Positions 45,740-54,915 of a DNA stretch of 64,000 nucleotides are shown in pieces (position 1 is the stretch's first letter; each line of letters begins with the position of its first letter). Source of the DNA: Aeolococcus sp035552595 (lineage in GTDB: Bacteria; Chloroflexota; Dormibacteria; Aeolococcales; Aeolococcaceae); assembly GCA_035552595.1 (NCBI GenBank), contig DASZKZ010000021.1:1-64000 (forward strand), in the 5' to 3' direction. Both the position numbers and the translations under genes were made by a program. Under the pieces are notes generated by a model. That model did no database searches. It saw only the letters and a list, made by a program, of their open reading frames with translations, and was not told the origin of the DNA.

Positions 45740-47136
45740 CCGGTCACGTCCACTTCCTCGGCATCTGCGGGTACGCGGTCAGCGGCGCGGCCCTGGTGGC
45801 GCGCGAGCAGGGCTGGCGGGTCTCCGGCTCCGACGACGAGGCGTACCCGCCCACCACCGACATCCTCACCGCGGCGGGCGTCGACTGGGTGGACGGCAGC
45901 GACCCCGCCAACCTGGAGCGCTGGGGCGTGCCCGACCTGGTGGTGGTGGGCAACCAGACCCGGATGACCAACCCGGAGTGGCTGGCGGCGCGCGACCGCG
46001 GCCTGCCCACGCTCAGCGAGATCGAGTTCTACCTGCGCCTCACCGCCGAGCGCCGCCGGATCGCCGTCTGCGGGACCCACGGCAAGACCACCACGGCGGC
46101 TCTGCTGGCGCACATGCTGGCCCGCTGCGGCCTCGACCCCGGTTTCCGCCTGGGCTCGACGTCCCTCGACCTGGGCGGCAGCGCCCGGTTGGGGACGGGC
46201 CCCTTCGTGTTCGAGGGCGACGAGTACACCACGGCGCCCTGGGATGCCCGTCCCAAGTTCCTCCACATCCGGCCCGCGGCGGCGTGCGTGACCCGCCTGG
46301 AGCTCGATCACCCCGACATCTATCCCACCCTCGACGCCTATCGCGCGCCATTCGCGGAGCTGGCTAGGTCGATGCCGCGCCACGGCCTCCTGGTGCTCTG
46401 CGCCGACGACCCCGAATGCGCCGCCCTGGCCACCCAGGCCGCCTCCCGGGTGCTCACCTACGGCTGCGCCGAGGGCGCCGACTGGCGGGTGCGGCTCGGC
46501 CAGGACGACGGGATGCGCCAGACGTTCGAGCTGGCCCGCGGCGGCGAGGTCACCGAGGTCACTCTCACGTTCCCGGGCAGGCACAGCGCGCTCAACGCCA
46601 CGGCGGCGCTGGCCCTGGCCGAGGACGCCGGCGCACCGCTGCAGCGATGCATCGAGGCGTGCGCGGACTTCCGGGGGCCGGCCCGGCGATTCGAGGTGGT
46701 CGGTGAGGTGGCGGGGATCACCGTGGTGGACGACTACGCCCATCACCCCACCGAGGTGGAGGTGACCATCGCCGCCGCGCGGCAGCGCTACCCCGGCCGG
46801 CGCCTGGTCGCCATCCACACGCCCCACACCTACTCGCGCACCCGCACCCTCCTGGACGACTACGCCCACAGCTTCTCGGGAGCCGACGTGGTGGTGCTCG
46901 GCCCCATCGAGATGGCCAGGGAGCGGGGGATGGCGGCGACGGTGAGCAGCCACGACGTCGCCGCTCGCGTCGGAGACGCCGTGCCGGTGCACGTGGTGGG
47001 CTCGTCGGCCGAGGCGATCGAGCTGCTGGCGGACATCGCCCGGCCTGGCGACGTGCTCCTCGTCCTCTCGCTGGGTGGGTTCGACAAGATCGCGCTGCGG
47101 CTGCCCGCCGCGCTGGAGGCAGCCGGTGTCCGCTGA
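45736..47136 (+). CDS. mpl: Mpl-like Mur ligase in the murC position
   Basis: 466 residues of the Mur-ligase superfamily. P-loop CGTHGKTTTAAL (about residues 112-123), catalytic ELDHPDIYPTLDAY (about 192) and C-terminal DDYAHHPTEVEVT (about 332). The details match Mpl (UDP-MurNAc:tripeptide ligase) better than MurC: HFLGICG instead of the MurC GIGGxGMSG, GSD..YPP, VVVGN...NPE, FEGDEY and a D-x-R-x-KFLH motif before the catalytic helix. As no other murC candidate lies in the cluster, it may serve as L-alanine ligase, tripeptide ligase or both. Coupled upstream (GTGA); murB starts 11 nt before its stop. Confidence 0.8.
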   Translation: MTGHVHFLGICGYAVSGAALVAREQGWRVSGSDDEAYPPTTDILTAAGVDWVDGSDPANLERWGVPDLVVVGNQTRMTNPEWLAARDRGLPTLSEIEFYLRLTAERRRIAVCGTHGKTTTAALLAHMLARCGLDPGFRLGSTSLDLGGSARLGTGPFVFEGDEYTTAPWDARPKFLHIRPAAACVTRLELDHPDIYPTLDAYRAPFAELARSMPRHGLLVLCADDPECAALATQAASRVLTYGCAEGADWRVRLGQDDGMRQTFELARGGEVTEVTLTFPGRHSALNATAALALAEDAGAPLQRCIEACADFRGPARRFEVVGEVAGITVVDDYAHHPTEVEVTIAAARQRYPGRRLVAIHTPHTYSRTRTLLDDYAHSFSGADVVVLGPIEMARERGMAATVSSHDVAARVGDAVPVHVVGSSAEAIELLADIARPGDVLLVLSLGGFDKIALRLPAALEAAGVR

Positions 47137-48052
47137 CTGGCTGGAACGGTGGCCCGGCGTCCGCCGTCATGAGGCGCTGTCGCGCCACAGCCAGTTCGGC
47201 ATCGGCGGTCCCGCCGACCTCTTCCTGCGCGTCGACGACCTCGCCACGGTCCCCGAGCTGCTCGGCCGCTGCACGGAGAGCGGGGTGGCGGTGACGGTGC
47301 TGGGGGCGGGCAGCAACGCCCTCATCCTGGATGGCGGCGTGCGCGGCCTGGCGCTGCGCATCGCCGATCGGGAGCTGACCGTCGGCGACGGCGACGTCAC
47401 CCTCGCCGCCGGGACCATGCTGCCGCGCGCGGCTCTCGACCTGGCCGCGCGCGGGGTGGGCGGCATGGAGTGGGGCATCGGCGTTCCGGGCAGCTGCGGC
47501 GCGTCCATCCGGGGGAACGCCGGAGCGTTCGGCGGCGAGGTGGCGGCCAGCCTGGTCAGCTGCGAGGTCGCGGCTCCCGACGGCACCACGCAGTGGATGG
47601 AGGGCCGCGAGTGCGCCTTCGACTACCGTGAGTCCCGGTTCAAGAACGACCTGCACGGTCACGTCGTCCTGCGCGGCCGCTTCGCGGTGACCCAGGGCGA
47701 CGTCGCCGCGGTGCGAGAGCGCACCGACGCCGTCCAGGCGGAGCGCAAGCGCACCCAGCCCTACGGGGTGCGCAGCCTGGGGAGCACCTTCAAGAATCCC
47801 CCGGGCGACTTCGCCGGGCGTCTCATCGAGGCCGCCGGCCTGGGCGGGCGCAGCCAGGGCGGCGCGCAGATCTCGCCCAAGCACGCCAACTTCATCCTCA
47901 ACCTCGACCACGCCACCGCCGCCGACGTCCTCGCCCTGGTCGACATCGCACGCGAGGAGGTCGCCTCCCGATTCGGGGTTGTCCTGGAGCGCGAGATCGT
48001 GCTGCTGGGCGAGCCCGCAGAGGCGGCCGCACCGGCGCGGAGCGCGCCGTGA
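47126..48052 (+). CDS. murB: UDP-N-acetylenolpyruvoylglucosamine reductase MurB
   Basis: 308 residues. FAD domain motifs LGAGSNALILDGGVRGL (about residue 54) and GIGVPGSCGASIRGNAGAFGGEV (about 116). The catalytic serine segment SLGSTFKNPPGD (about 217) and GGAQISPKHANFILN (about 242) mark a type II MurB. It reduces UDP-GlcNAc-enolpyruvate to UDP-MurNAc. GTG 47126 has GGAGG 7 nt upstream and overlaps the previous gene by 11 nt. GTGA overlap with ddl. Confidence 0.94.
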   Translation: MSADWLERWPGVRRHEALSRHSQFGIGGPADLFLRVDDLATVPELLGRCTESGVAVTVLGAGSNALILDGGVRGLALRIADRELTVGDGDVTLAAGTMLPRAALDLAARGVGGMEWGIGVPGSCGASIRGNAGAFGGEVAASLVSCEVAAPDGTTQWMEGRECAFDYRESRFKNDLHGHVVLRGRFAVTQGDVAAVRERTDAVQAERKRTQPYGVRSLGSTFKNPPGDFAGRLIEAAGLGGRSQGGAQISPKHANFILNLDHATAADVLALVDIAREEVASRFGVVLEREIVLLGEPAEAAAPARSAP

Positions 48053-49239
48053 GCAACGTCGCCGCCATCTTCGGGAGCCGGTCCGTCGAGCACGAGGTCT
48101 CGGTGATCACCGCCCACCAGGCGATGGCGGCGCTCTCCTCGCAGCACCGGGCGGTGCCGGTGTACATCGCCAAGGACGGACGCTGGTACACCGGTGACGC
48201 GCTCACCGGGCTGGATCGGTTCAGAGAGGTCGACCGCCTGCTCGCCGACTGCATCGCGGTCACCCCGTTCATCGACCCCGCGCGACCGGGCCTCACCCTG
48301 CTGCCCGCCGCCCCCTCCCGGCGCGGGCTCCTGGGTCGCGGTTCAGCCGAGCCGGCGCACGTCGACGTGGCCATGCCCCTGGTGCACGGCAGCCTCGGCG
48401 AGGACGGCAGCCTGCAGGGCCTGCTGGAGATGGCCGGGGTTCCCTACACCGGCAGCGGGGTCGCGGCCTCGGCTCTGTGCATGGACAAGCGGCTGGCCAA
48501 GACGGTGCTCCGAGCCGCCGGGCTGCCCGTCCTCGACGACGTGGTCATCGAGCGCGAGCGCTGGCGTGCCGACGCGGAGGCGGCGGTGCACGCGGCCGAG
48601 GCCCTGGCGCCCTATCCGCTGTTCGTCAAGCCGGTCAGCCTGGGATCGAGCATCGGCGTGGCCCGGGCCACCGCCACCACCGAGCTTCGTGAGGCCATCG
48701 AGGTGGCTCTCACCTACGACCACCGCTGCCTCGTCGAGGCCGCCCAGGAGAGCATCGTCGAGATCAACTGTGCGGTGCTCGGTGACGGCGGCGCGGCGCG
48801 GGCCTCGTTGCTGGAACAGCCGATCAGCAGCGGCCTGCTCAGCTACGACGACAAATATCGCGCCAGCCCCGCTACCTCGGCGGCCAAGTCGGCGGGGATG
48901 AAGGGGGCGCGGAGGATGATCCCGGCCCCGCTCGACGAGGAGCTCGCCGCCCGCGTCCGTGGCGCCGCCCAGGCGGCGTTCGCGGCGGTGGGGGCGGCCG
49001 GGGTCGCCCGTGTCGACCTCATGGTCGATACGGCGGCGCAGCGCTTCGTGGTCAACGAGGTCAATCCCATCCCCGGCTCGCTGTCCTTCTATCTCTTCGA
49101 GCCGGACGGCCTCTCGTTCACCGCCCTGCTCGACGAGCTCATCGAGATCGCCCTGCGGCGTCATGCGCAGCGCGCCGCCAGCACGCTGGTGTTCGATCGC
49201 TGGATGCTCGGCGGCTCAGGCGCCAAGACCACGCCCTGA
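48049..49239 (+). CDS. ddl: D-alanine:D-alanine ligase
   Basis: 396 residues, longer than DdlB. ATP-grasp fold with GSRSVEHEVSVITAHQ (about residue 8), MPLVHGSLGEDGSLQGLLEMAGVPYTGSGV (about 108-137), MDKRLAKTVLRAAGLP (about 145), the KPVSLGSSIGV loop (about 196) and NEVNPIPGSLSFYLFE (about 337). It makes the D-Ala-D-Ala dipeptide used by MurF. Coupled upstream (GTGA) and downstream (TGATG). Confidence 0.93.
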   Translation: MSNVAAIFGSRSVEHEVSVITAHQAMAALSSQHRAVPVYIAKDGRWYTGDALTGLDRFREVDRLLADCIAVTPFIDPARPGLTLLPAAPSRRGLLGRGSAEPAHVDVAMPLVHGSLGEDGSLQGLLEMAGVPYTGSGVAASALCMDKRLAKTVLRAAGLPVLDDVVIERERWRADAEAAVHAAEALAPYPLFVKPVSLGSSIGVARATATTELREAIEVALTYDHRCLVEAAQESIVEINCAVLGDGGAARASLLEQPISSGLLSYDDKYRASPATSAAKSAGMKGARRMIPAPLDEELAARVRGAAQAAFAAVGAAGVARVDLMVDTAAQRFVVNEVNPIPGSLSFYLFEPDGLSFTALLDELIEIALRRHAQRAASTLVFDRWMLGGSGAKTTP

Positions 49240-50006
49240 TGGCCGCCACCGCGGAGGAGCCCGCCGCCGCGGTGCTCGACACCGGCAGCGGGCCGGCCCT
49301 GCTCCTTCTCCATGGCTGGGGGGCACGCAAGGAGCTGATGGCACCGATCGCGCAGCGCCTTGCCGGCTTCCGCACCATCGTCCCCGACCTGCCCGGTTTC
49401 GGCGCCACCCCGTCACCACCGCGGGCCTGGGGCGTCGACGACTACGCCGCCTGGGTGATCGCTCTGCTCGACCGGCTCGGCGTGGAGCGTGCCCACGTCG
49501 TCGGCCACTCCCACGGTGGCCGCGTGGCCATCGCGCTGGCGTCGGCACACCCTCACAGGGTCGATCGCCTGGTGCTCACCGACAGCGCGGGGATCCGGCC
49601 GCGCCACGGGCTGCTGTATCGCTGGCGGGTGGCCACCTTCAAGCTGCTCCGCGCGGCCGGGAGCGGGTCGTGGCTGCCCCGGGCCCTGAGGGAGGCAGCC
49701 GCGCGCCGCGCCGCGCTGCGCGGCAGCGAGGACTACCGGGCCGCCTCGGGAACGGTGCGGGCCAGCATGGTGCGCCTGGTCAACGCGGACCTGCGCCCCG
49801 AGCTCGCCCGGCTGACGGTGCCGACCCTGCTGATCTGGGGCGGCCGTGACCAGGAGACCCCGCTGGGCGACGCCCGGCTCATGGAACGGCTCATCCCCGA
49901 CGCCGGCCTGGTGGTCTTCGAGGGCGCCGGCCATTTCGCCTACGCCGAGGAGCCCGACCGTTTCGCGCGCATCGTGGGCGTCTTCCTGCGCCGCGAGACT
50001 CCGTGA
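49239..50006 (+). CDS. alpha/beta hydrolase embedded in the dcw cluster
   Basis: 255 residues. LLHGWGARKELMAPIAQRL (oxyanion region, about residue 25), nucleophile GHSHGGRVA (Ser near 88), Asp in GGRDQETPLGDA (about 205) and His in EGAGHFAYAEEP (about 231): a full triad. ATG overlaps the ddl stop by one base, and its own stop overlaps the MurF-like gene (GTGATG). Such tight coupling between ddl and murF suggests a role in peptidoglycan precursor or cell-envelope metabolism, for example an esterase, thioesterase or amidase. That is inference; no family-specific substrate signature is visible. Confidence 0.8.
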   Translation: MAATAEEPAAAVLDTGSGPALLLLHGWGARKELMAPIAQRLAGFRTIVPDLPGFGATPSPPRAWGVDDYAAWVIALLDRLGVERAHVVGHSHGGRVAIALASAHPHRVDRLVLTDSAGIRPRHGLLYRWRVATFKLLRAAGSGSWLPRALREAAARRAALRGSEDYRAASGTVRASMVRLVNADLRPELARLTVPTLLIWGGRDQETPLGDARLMERLIPDAGLVVFEGAGHFAYAEEPDRFARIVGVFLRRETP

Positions 50007-51655
50007 TGGGCGCGCTCGCCGGGGCGCTCGCCGGGCTCGGGGCCGCGGCCTGGCTGGCCCTGCTGGCCCGGGTCGTGCTCGTGGCCGCCCGGATGTACCA
50101 GATCGAGGAGTACCAGGCCGCGCGGCTGTTCGACTGGGGAGCCGGACGCCGCTGGCTGCTCCACCGCAGCGCGCTCCTCGCCGCGGCGCCCATCGCGGTC
50201 ATGACCGTGGTCGCGCTCACCGCCGGCACCGGGCCGGGTCTGCGCGCGGCGGTGGCCGGCGCCTGGATCGCCGGCCTGGGCGCGGCTCACCTGAGCTGGC
50301 GCTGGCTGGCGCCCAAGAAGGAGCTGGTGTACACGCCGCGTCTGCGCCGCCTGCTGGCGACGGCAGCACTGACGGCGGCCGTGCTCGCGGCCGGGATGGC
50401 CCTGCTCCTGGCCGCCGGTCCCCTCTGGGCGGGAGCCCTGCTGGCCACCGCCCTGAGTGCGGGCGTCAGTGCCCTGAGCATGGCGCTGGCGGTGGCCGCC
50501 AACGCCCTCAACGCGCCGCTGGAGGGGGCGGTGCGGCGCGGCTTCCAGCGCCGCGCCCGAGCCCGGCTGGAGCGCTTCCACCCCCTGGTCATCGCGGTGG
50601 CCGGGAGCTACGGGAAGACCTCCACCAAGCACATCCTGGCCCATCTCCTCGAGCAGTACGGGTCGACGCTGGCGACCCCCAAGAGCTTCAACACCCTGAT
50701 GGGCGTGTCCCGGACCGTCAACGACCTCCTCGAGGAGCAGCACCGCACGTTCATCGTGGAGATGGACGCCTACGACATCGGAGAGATCGCATCCATCTGC
50801 GCGCTGGTGCGCCCACGCCATGCGCTGCTGACCTCGGTCGGGCCCCAGCACCTGGAGCGCTTCGGCACCCTCGAGCGCATCGGCGACGCCCTCTACGAGA
50901 GCATCGAGGCGCTCGGCGAGGATGGTTTCGCGGTGGTGTATGCCGGCGACGAGCCCACAGCCGCGCTGGCGGCACGGGCGGCTGCAGCGGGTCACGAGGT
51001 GATCCGCTACGGCATCGACGGCGCCCCGGGTGCCCTCGATGTTGTGGCCGAGAATGTCCGGATCACGGGGCGCGGCTCGAGCTTCACCTGGCGGTGGGCC
51101 GCCGCCGGGCTCCGCCACGATCTGGAGATCCCGCTGCTGGGGCGCCACCAGGTGCTCAACGTCAGCGCCGCGCTGGCGACGGTGCACCGGCTGGGCCTGC
51201 CGCTCCCGGCGGCGCTCGGTGCCGTCGCCTCGCTGCAGCCGGTCGACCACCGTCTCCAGCCGGTGCCGACGGGCAACGCCATCACCGTCATCGACGACTC
51301 CTACAACGCCAACCCGGTGGGTGTGCACAACGCGCTCGAGGTGCTGGCCCAGCTGGAGGCGCGGTCGCGCATCCTGGTCACCCCCGGGCTGGTGGAGCTG
51401 GGAGCTGTCGAGGACGAGGAGAATCGCCGCTACGGCGAGCACGCCGCCCGGGTCTGTGACCACGTCATCGTCATGGACGCGCGCCCGGCGCGCGCGCTGC
51501 GCGATGGACTGCGCGCCGGCGGCATGGCCGAGGAGCGGGTCCACGTGGTGCGCTCGCTCGCCGAGGCCACGGCGCTGATCGGGCGCATCGCCGGCGCCGG
51601 CGATGCGGTGCTGTTCGCCAATGATCTTCCCGACACCTACCTCGGGGCCGCCTGA
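50003..51655 (+). CDS. murF: MurF-like Mur ligase fused to an N-terminal membrane domain
   Basis: 550 residues. The first 165 residues contain about five hydrophobic segments (around 5-29, 53-72, 80-97, 113-136, 140-162) and a conserved-looking MYQIEEYQAARLFDW loop. A Mur-ligase core follows: P-loop GSYGKTSTK (201-209), IVEMDAYDIGEIASI (about 250), the catalytic helix after SVGPQHLERFG (about 277), and the C-terminal VIDDSYNANPVGVHNAL (about 429) typical of MurF. It probably adds D-Ala-D-Ala to the UDP-MurNAc peptide at the membrane. The canonical MurF N-terminal UDP-binding domain is missing, replaced by the membrane part. The start may be GTG 50003 or ATG 50006. Confidence 0.75.
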   Translation: MMGALAGALAGLGAAAWLALLARVVLVAARMYQIEEYQAARLFDWGAGRRWLLHRSALLAAAPIAVMTVVALTAGTGPGLRAAVAGAWIAGLGAAHLSWRWLAPKKELVYTPRLRRLLATAALTAAVLAAGMALLLAAGPLWAGALLATALSAGVSALSMALAVAANALNAPLEGAVRRGFQRRARARLERFHPLVIAVAGSYGKTSTKHILAHLLEQYGSTLATPKSFNTLMGVSRTVNDLLEEQHRTFIVEMDAYDIGEIASICALVRPRHALLTSVGPQHLERFGTLERIGDALYESIEALGEDGFAVVYAGDEPTAALAARAAAAGHEVIRYGIDGAPGALDVVAENVRITGRGSSFTWRWAAAGLRHDLEIPLLGRHQVLNVSAALATVHRLGLPLPAALGAVASLQPVDHRLQPVPTGNAITVIDDSYNANPVGVHNALEVLAQLEARSRILVTPGLVELGAVEDEENRRYGEHAARVCDHVIVMDARPARALRDGLRAGGMAEERVHVVRSLAEATALIGRIAGAGDAVLFANDLPDTYLGAA

Positions 51656-51702
51656 GCTCGCGCGGACCGCGCGCGAAGCCGTCGCGGCGCTCTGATCGGT
51701 CC

Positions 51703-51708
51703 CATAAT
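51703..51708 (+). promoter_or_regulatory. candidate -10 upstream of ftsQ
   Basis: CATAAT in the 103-bp gap between murF and ftsQ. No matching -35. Possible internal promoter. Confidence 0.25.
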
Positions 51709-51758
51709 GTGCGGACCGGCGCGCTGCCCGAACGTCCCTGCTCACGCTCTTCCACCGG

Positions 51759-52907
51759 ATGCCCCAGAAACTCAACGAGCGCCCACCCGTCAGCCCCGTG
51801 CTCGACGACGCCGGCACGCGCCGCGCGCACATTCGCGCCGTCGCCGCGGGCCTGGTCGACGGTCCGCGCATGGGGCGGCGCTTTCACGTGCCTGCCGGTG
51901 TGGCGCTGCAGCGCTCCCCGCGCCGCCGTCATCACGGAGCCGCCCGCCGGCCGATCGCCGTGGAGCGCCGCCGCGGACCGCTGCTGCGCCGGGTGGTGGG
52001 CGCCGCTCTCCTGCTCGCCCAGGCCGGCGTGCTTGCGGCGCTGCTCACCGCCCCCGCCTTTCACGTTCACAGCGTGGATGTCACCGGTGACCGGCTGCTC
52101 AGCCGCGGTGCCGTGCTGGCCGCGGCGCGGGTGCCCCAGGCCAGCCTGTTCACCGTCGATGGCGACGCCATCCGAGCCCGCCTGGTGGCGCTCCCCTGGG
52201 TGCGCTCCGCGACCGTGTCCACCCGGCTGCCCTCGACGGTGGAGATCGTGGTCACCGAATGGCAGCCCGCCCTGCTGCTCCGCCACGGCGGCACCACCAC
52301 GTTCGTCGCCGCCAACGGGGCCACGCTGGGCTTCACCAAGTCGACGGCATCCGCCGACCAGGGAGTTCCGCTGCTGCTCGACTACCGCTCCGGTGCGCAG
52401 CAACCGCTGCTCAACGGCTTCGCCGACCTCCTCGCCCGGGCGGCGCCGCGCTGGACGTCGGCGTACGGCTGCACCCTGGACGCCTTCGTGCTGAGCAGCA
52501 GCGGCATCCTCTCCGCGTGGTGCACCAACGGCTGGCAGGCGATCTTCGGCTCGCTGGACAGCAATGAGGCGCTGGCGGCGATCCCGCAGCAGCTGGCGGT
52601 GCTCGCCGCGCTGCGCGGGCGCCTCGACTTCGCCCATCCCGCCTTCGGGTACGTGGACCTCGAGAACCCCGCCACGCCCTCGATCGGCGGCCATCCCGGC
52701 GAGCCCGCTGCGCTGCGCGCCGACATCGCCGGCAGCAGGGTGCCGTCGTCGAGCCCGGCGATCGGCGCGGCTCCCGCCACGCTCCCGTCACCGGCCCCCA
52801 CGCTCACGCCGGTGGCGACGGCGACGCCCGCGCCGACCCCGCCCGCCTCACCGAGCCCGCTCGTCTTCGCCATCCCGCCGGCGAGCTCGACGGGACAGGG
52901 CCGCTAG
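51759..52907 (+). CDS. ftsQ: cell-division protein FtsQ
   Basis: 382 residues. A basic cytoplasmic N-terminus (about 1-80), one TM (about 85-105), a POTRA domain (HSVDVTGDRLLSRGAVL, then LPWVRSATVSTRLPSTVEIVVTEWQPALLL, about 108-185), the FtsQ/DivIB beta domain, and a Pro/Ala/Thr-rich C-terminal tail of about 60 residues that is unusual in length. FtsQ links FtsL/FtsB to the rest of the divisome. Separated from murF by 103 nt; it ends the first part of the dcw cluster and converges on metF. Confidence 0.85.
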   Translation: MPQKLNERPPVSPVLDDAGTRRAHIRAVAAGLVDGPRMGRRFHVPAGVALQRSPRRRHHGAARRPIAVERRRGPLLRRVVGAALLLAQAGVLAALLTAPAFHVHSVDVTGDRLLSRGAVLAAARVPQASLFTVDGDAIRARLVALPWVRSATVSTRLPSTVEIVVTEWQPALLLRHGGTTTFVAANGATLGFTKSTASADQGVPLLLDYRSGAQQPLLNGFADLLARAAPRWTSAYGCTLDAFVLSSSGILSAWCTNGWQAIFGSLDSNEALAAIPQQLAVLAALRGRLDFAHPAFGYVDLENPATPSIGGHPGEPAALRADIAGSRVPSSSPAIGAAPATLPSPAPTLTPVATATPAPTPPASPSPLVFAIPPASSTGQGR

Positions 52908-52916
52908 CGGCCCTGC

Positions 52917-53804
52917 TCAGCGCACCTCCCAGGGGCGCGCGATGCGCAGCGCGGTGAGGATGGCGCGCGTCGCCGGCGAGCGGTTGAGTGTGATGAAGTG
53001 CACGCCCGGGGCTCCGCCGCGGAGCAGCTCGCTGCACTGCAGCGTCGCCCAGGCCACCCCCAGCTGGATGACCGCCGGGGGATCGTCGCTGCGAGTCTCC
53101 AGGGCCGCCCGGAGCGCCCCCGGGATGGTGGCGCCGATCTTGGCGGTGAAGCGGTAGACCTGGTCGACATTGGTGATCGGCATGATCCCGGGAACGATGG
53201 GCACGTCGATGCCCGCCGCTCGAGCTCGGGCCACGAAGCTGAAGTAGCGGCTGTTGTCGAAGAAGAGCTGGGTGATCAGGAAGCTGGCGCCCGCCTCGAC
53301 CTTCTGGCACGCGGCCCTGACGTCGTCGTCCAGGCTGGCCGACTCGACGTGCTTCTCGGGGGAGCAGGCGGCGCCGACACAGAGGTCGGCGTTGTCGTGG
53401 AGGAGGCGCACCAGCTCGCTGCCGTAGCGCAGGCCACCCTGGTGGGGCACGAAAGCCCCCTCGCCGTTGGGCGGATCGCCGCGCAGGGCGAGCACATTGT
53501 CGATCCCCACCTCCTGGTAGCGGCGGATCTCCCCGAGCAGGTCCTCGACGGTCGAGTCGCGGCAGGTGAGGTGGGCCATGGGCAGCAGGCCGGTCTCGCG
53601 GCCGATGCGTTCCACCAATGCCACGGTGCGATCGTCGCGGCGGCTGCCGCCCGCGCCGTGGGTGACGGAGACGAATGCCGGAGCCAGGTCGCGCAGCGCC
53701 GCGATGGTGGCGAACAGGCGGTCGGCCCCCTCGTCGTCGCGGGGCGGGAAGAACTCGAACGAGAAGAGGGGATCGCCCCGCGCGAACAGGCTGTCGATGC
53801 GCAT
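52917..53804 (-). CDS. metF: 5,10-methylenetetrahydrofolate reductase
   Basis: 295 residues, TIM-barrel flavoprotein. Motifs: FSFEFFPPRDDEG (about residue 14), VSVTHGAGGSRRDDR (about 46), HLTCRD (about 77), NVLALRGDPP (about 102), and the QLFFDNSRYFSFVARARAAGIDVPIVPGIMPITN stretch (about 177). It provides 5-methyl-THF for methionine synthesis. ATG 53804 is the only good start. It lies inside the division cluster but on the opposite strand, divergent from an alcohol dehydrogenase gene. Confidence 0.94.
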   Translation of the reverse strand: MRIDSLFARGDPLFSFEFFPPRDDEGADRLFATIAALRDLAPAFVSVTHGAGGSRRDDRTVALVERIGRETGLLPMAHLTCRDSTVEDLLGEIRRYQEVGIDNVLALRGDPPNGEGAFVPHQGGLRYGSELVRLLHDNADLCVGAACSPEKHVESASLDDDVRAACQKVEAGASFLITQLFFDNSRYFSFVARARAAGIDVPIVPGIMPITNVDQVYRFTAKIGATIPGALRAALETRSDDPPAVIQLGVAWATLQCSELLRGGAPGVHFITLNRSPATRAILTALRIARPWEVR

Positions 53805-53851
53805 GGCCGATGATGGTGACGGAGACCCCCGGTTCTGCGCCACCGTGCTGC

Positions 53852-53857
53852 TACCGT
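53852..53857 (+). promoter_or_regulatory. putative -10 element of the MDR dehydrogenase gene
   Basis: TACCGT, 8 nt before GTG 53866; leaderless arrangement in the 61-bp region shared with divergent metF. Confidence 0.4.
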
Positions 53858-53865
53858 TGGCTGCC

Positions 53866-54915
53866 GTGCTCGCAGTTCGCGCCGCCCGCTTCGGCGGCGA
53901 CGACCCGCTCGACAACCTCGAGGTCACCGAGGTCGCCGATCCCGTCCCCGGCGATGGGGAGGTGCTGATCGCGGTTGGCGCCGCCTCCCTCAACCACCAT
54001 GACCTCTGGACCCTTCGAGGGATCGGCTCGCGACCGCTGACCCAGCCCCAGGTGCTCGGCTGCGACGCGGCCGGCACGGTGCTGGGCTACGGCGGCGCTG
54101 AGGTGCCCGAGGGCGCGCCCCCCGTCGGCTCCGCCGTGGTGGTGCACAGCGTCATGACCTGCGGCCACTGTCCCGCCTGCCGCTCCGGCGACGAGCTCCA
54201 CTGTCCCCGGGTCGGGCTGCTCAGCGAGCCGCCCTACCCGGGTACGCTGGCGCAGCTCCTGGTGGTCCCGGTGGGCAACATCCTGGCGCTGCCCCCAGGC
54301 GTTGACCTGGTCACCGCCGCCTGCCTGCCCACGGCCTACCTCACCGCCCATCGGATGCTCTTCGTGCGGGCGGGGCTGCGCCCTGGACAGCGGGTGCTCG
54401 TGCACGGCGCCACCGGCGGGGTGGCCAGCGCCGCCATCCTCCTGGGCGGGGCCGCCGGGCTCACCGTCTACGCCACCTCGCGCGATCAGTCCAAGCGCAA
54501 CACGGCGATCGAGCTCGGGGCCGCGGCGGCCTTCCCCACCGACCGGGAGTCGCTCAAGCAGCTCATCGCCGCCAGCCAGGGGGGCGTGGACGCCGTTCTC
54601 GACACGGTGGGCGAGGCCACCTGGGACTTCTCCCTGCGTGCCGTCCGGCCCGGGGGCACGGTGGTGGTGTCGGGGGCCACCAGCGGGCCCAGCCCGCCGG
54701 CCCAGCTCAACCGCATCTTCTGGCGCCAGCTCACCATCGCGGGGAGCACCATGGGCACCCGGACAGAGCTCGCCGAGGTGGTCGAGCTGTGCGCCAGCGG
54801 GGCGCTGCATCCTCTGGTCGACTCGGTGCGGCCGCTCCGTGACGCCGCCGCGGCCTTCGCCGCGCTGGCGGGCGGCGAGCGGCGCGGCAAGCTGGTCCTG
54901 CAGCCGGACGCGTGA
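53866..54915 (+). CDS. zinc-type MDR alcohol dehydrogenase / quinone oxidoreductase-like
   Basis: 349 residues. GroES-like N-terminal domain with the catalytic-zinc start SLNHHDLWTLRG and LGCDAAGTV (about 45-67), a structural-zinc motif CGHCPACRSGDELHC (about 100-114), and an NAD(P) Rossmann domain with HGATGGVASAAILLGG (about 181). It oxidises or reduces an unknown alcohol, aldehyde or enone. GTG 53866 is preceded by TACCGT at 8 nt; an ATG at 53803 in frame would add 21 residues but overlaps the divergent metF start. Confidence 0.85.
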   Translation: MLAVRAARFGGDDPLDNLEVTEVADPVPGDGEVLIAVGAASLNHHDLWTLRGIGSRPLTQPQVLGCDAAGTVLGYGGAEVPEGAPPVGSAVVVHSVMTCGHCPACRSGDELHCPRVGLLSEPPYPGTLAQLLVVPVGNILALPPGVDLVTAACLPTAYLTAHRMLFVRAGLRPGQRVLVHGATGGVASAAILLGGAAGLTVYATSRDQSKRNTAIELGAAAAFPTDRESLKQLIAASQGGVDAVLDTVGEATWDFSLRAVRPGGTVVVSGATSGPSPPAQLNRIFWRQLTIAGSTMGTRTELAEVVELCASGALHPLVDSVRPLRDAAAAFAALAGGERRGKLVLQPDA

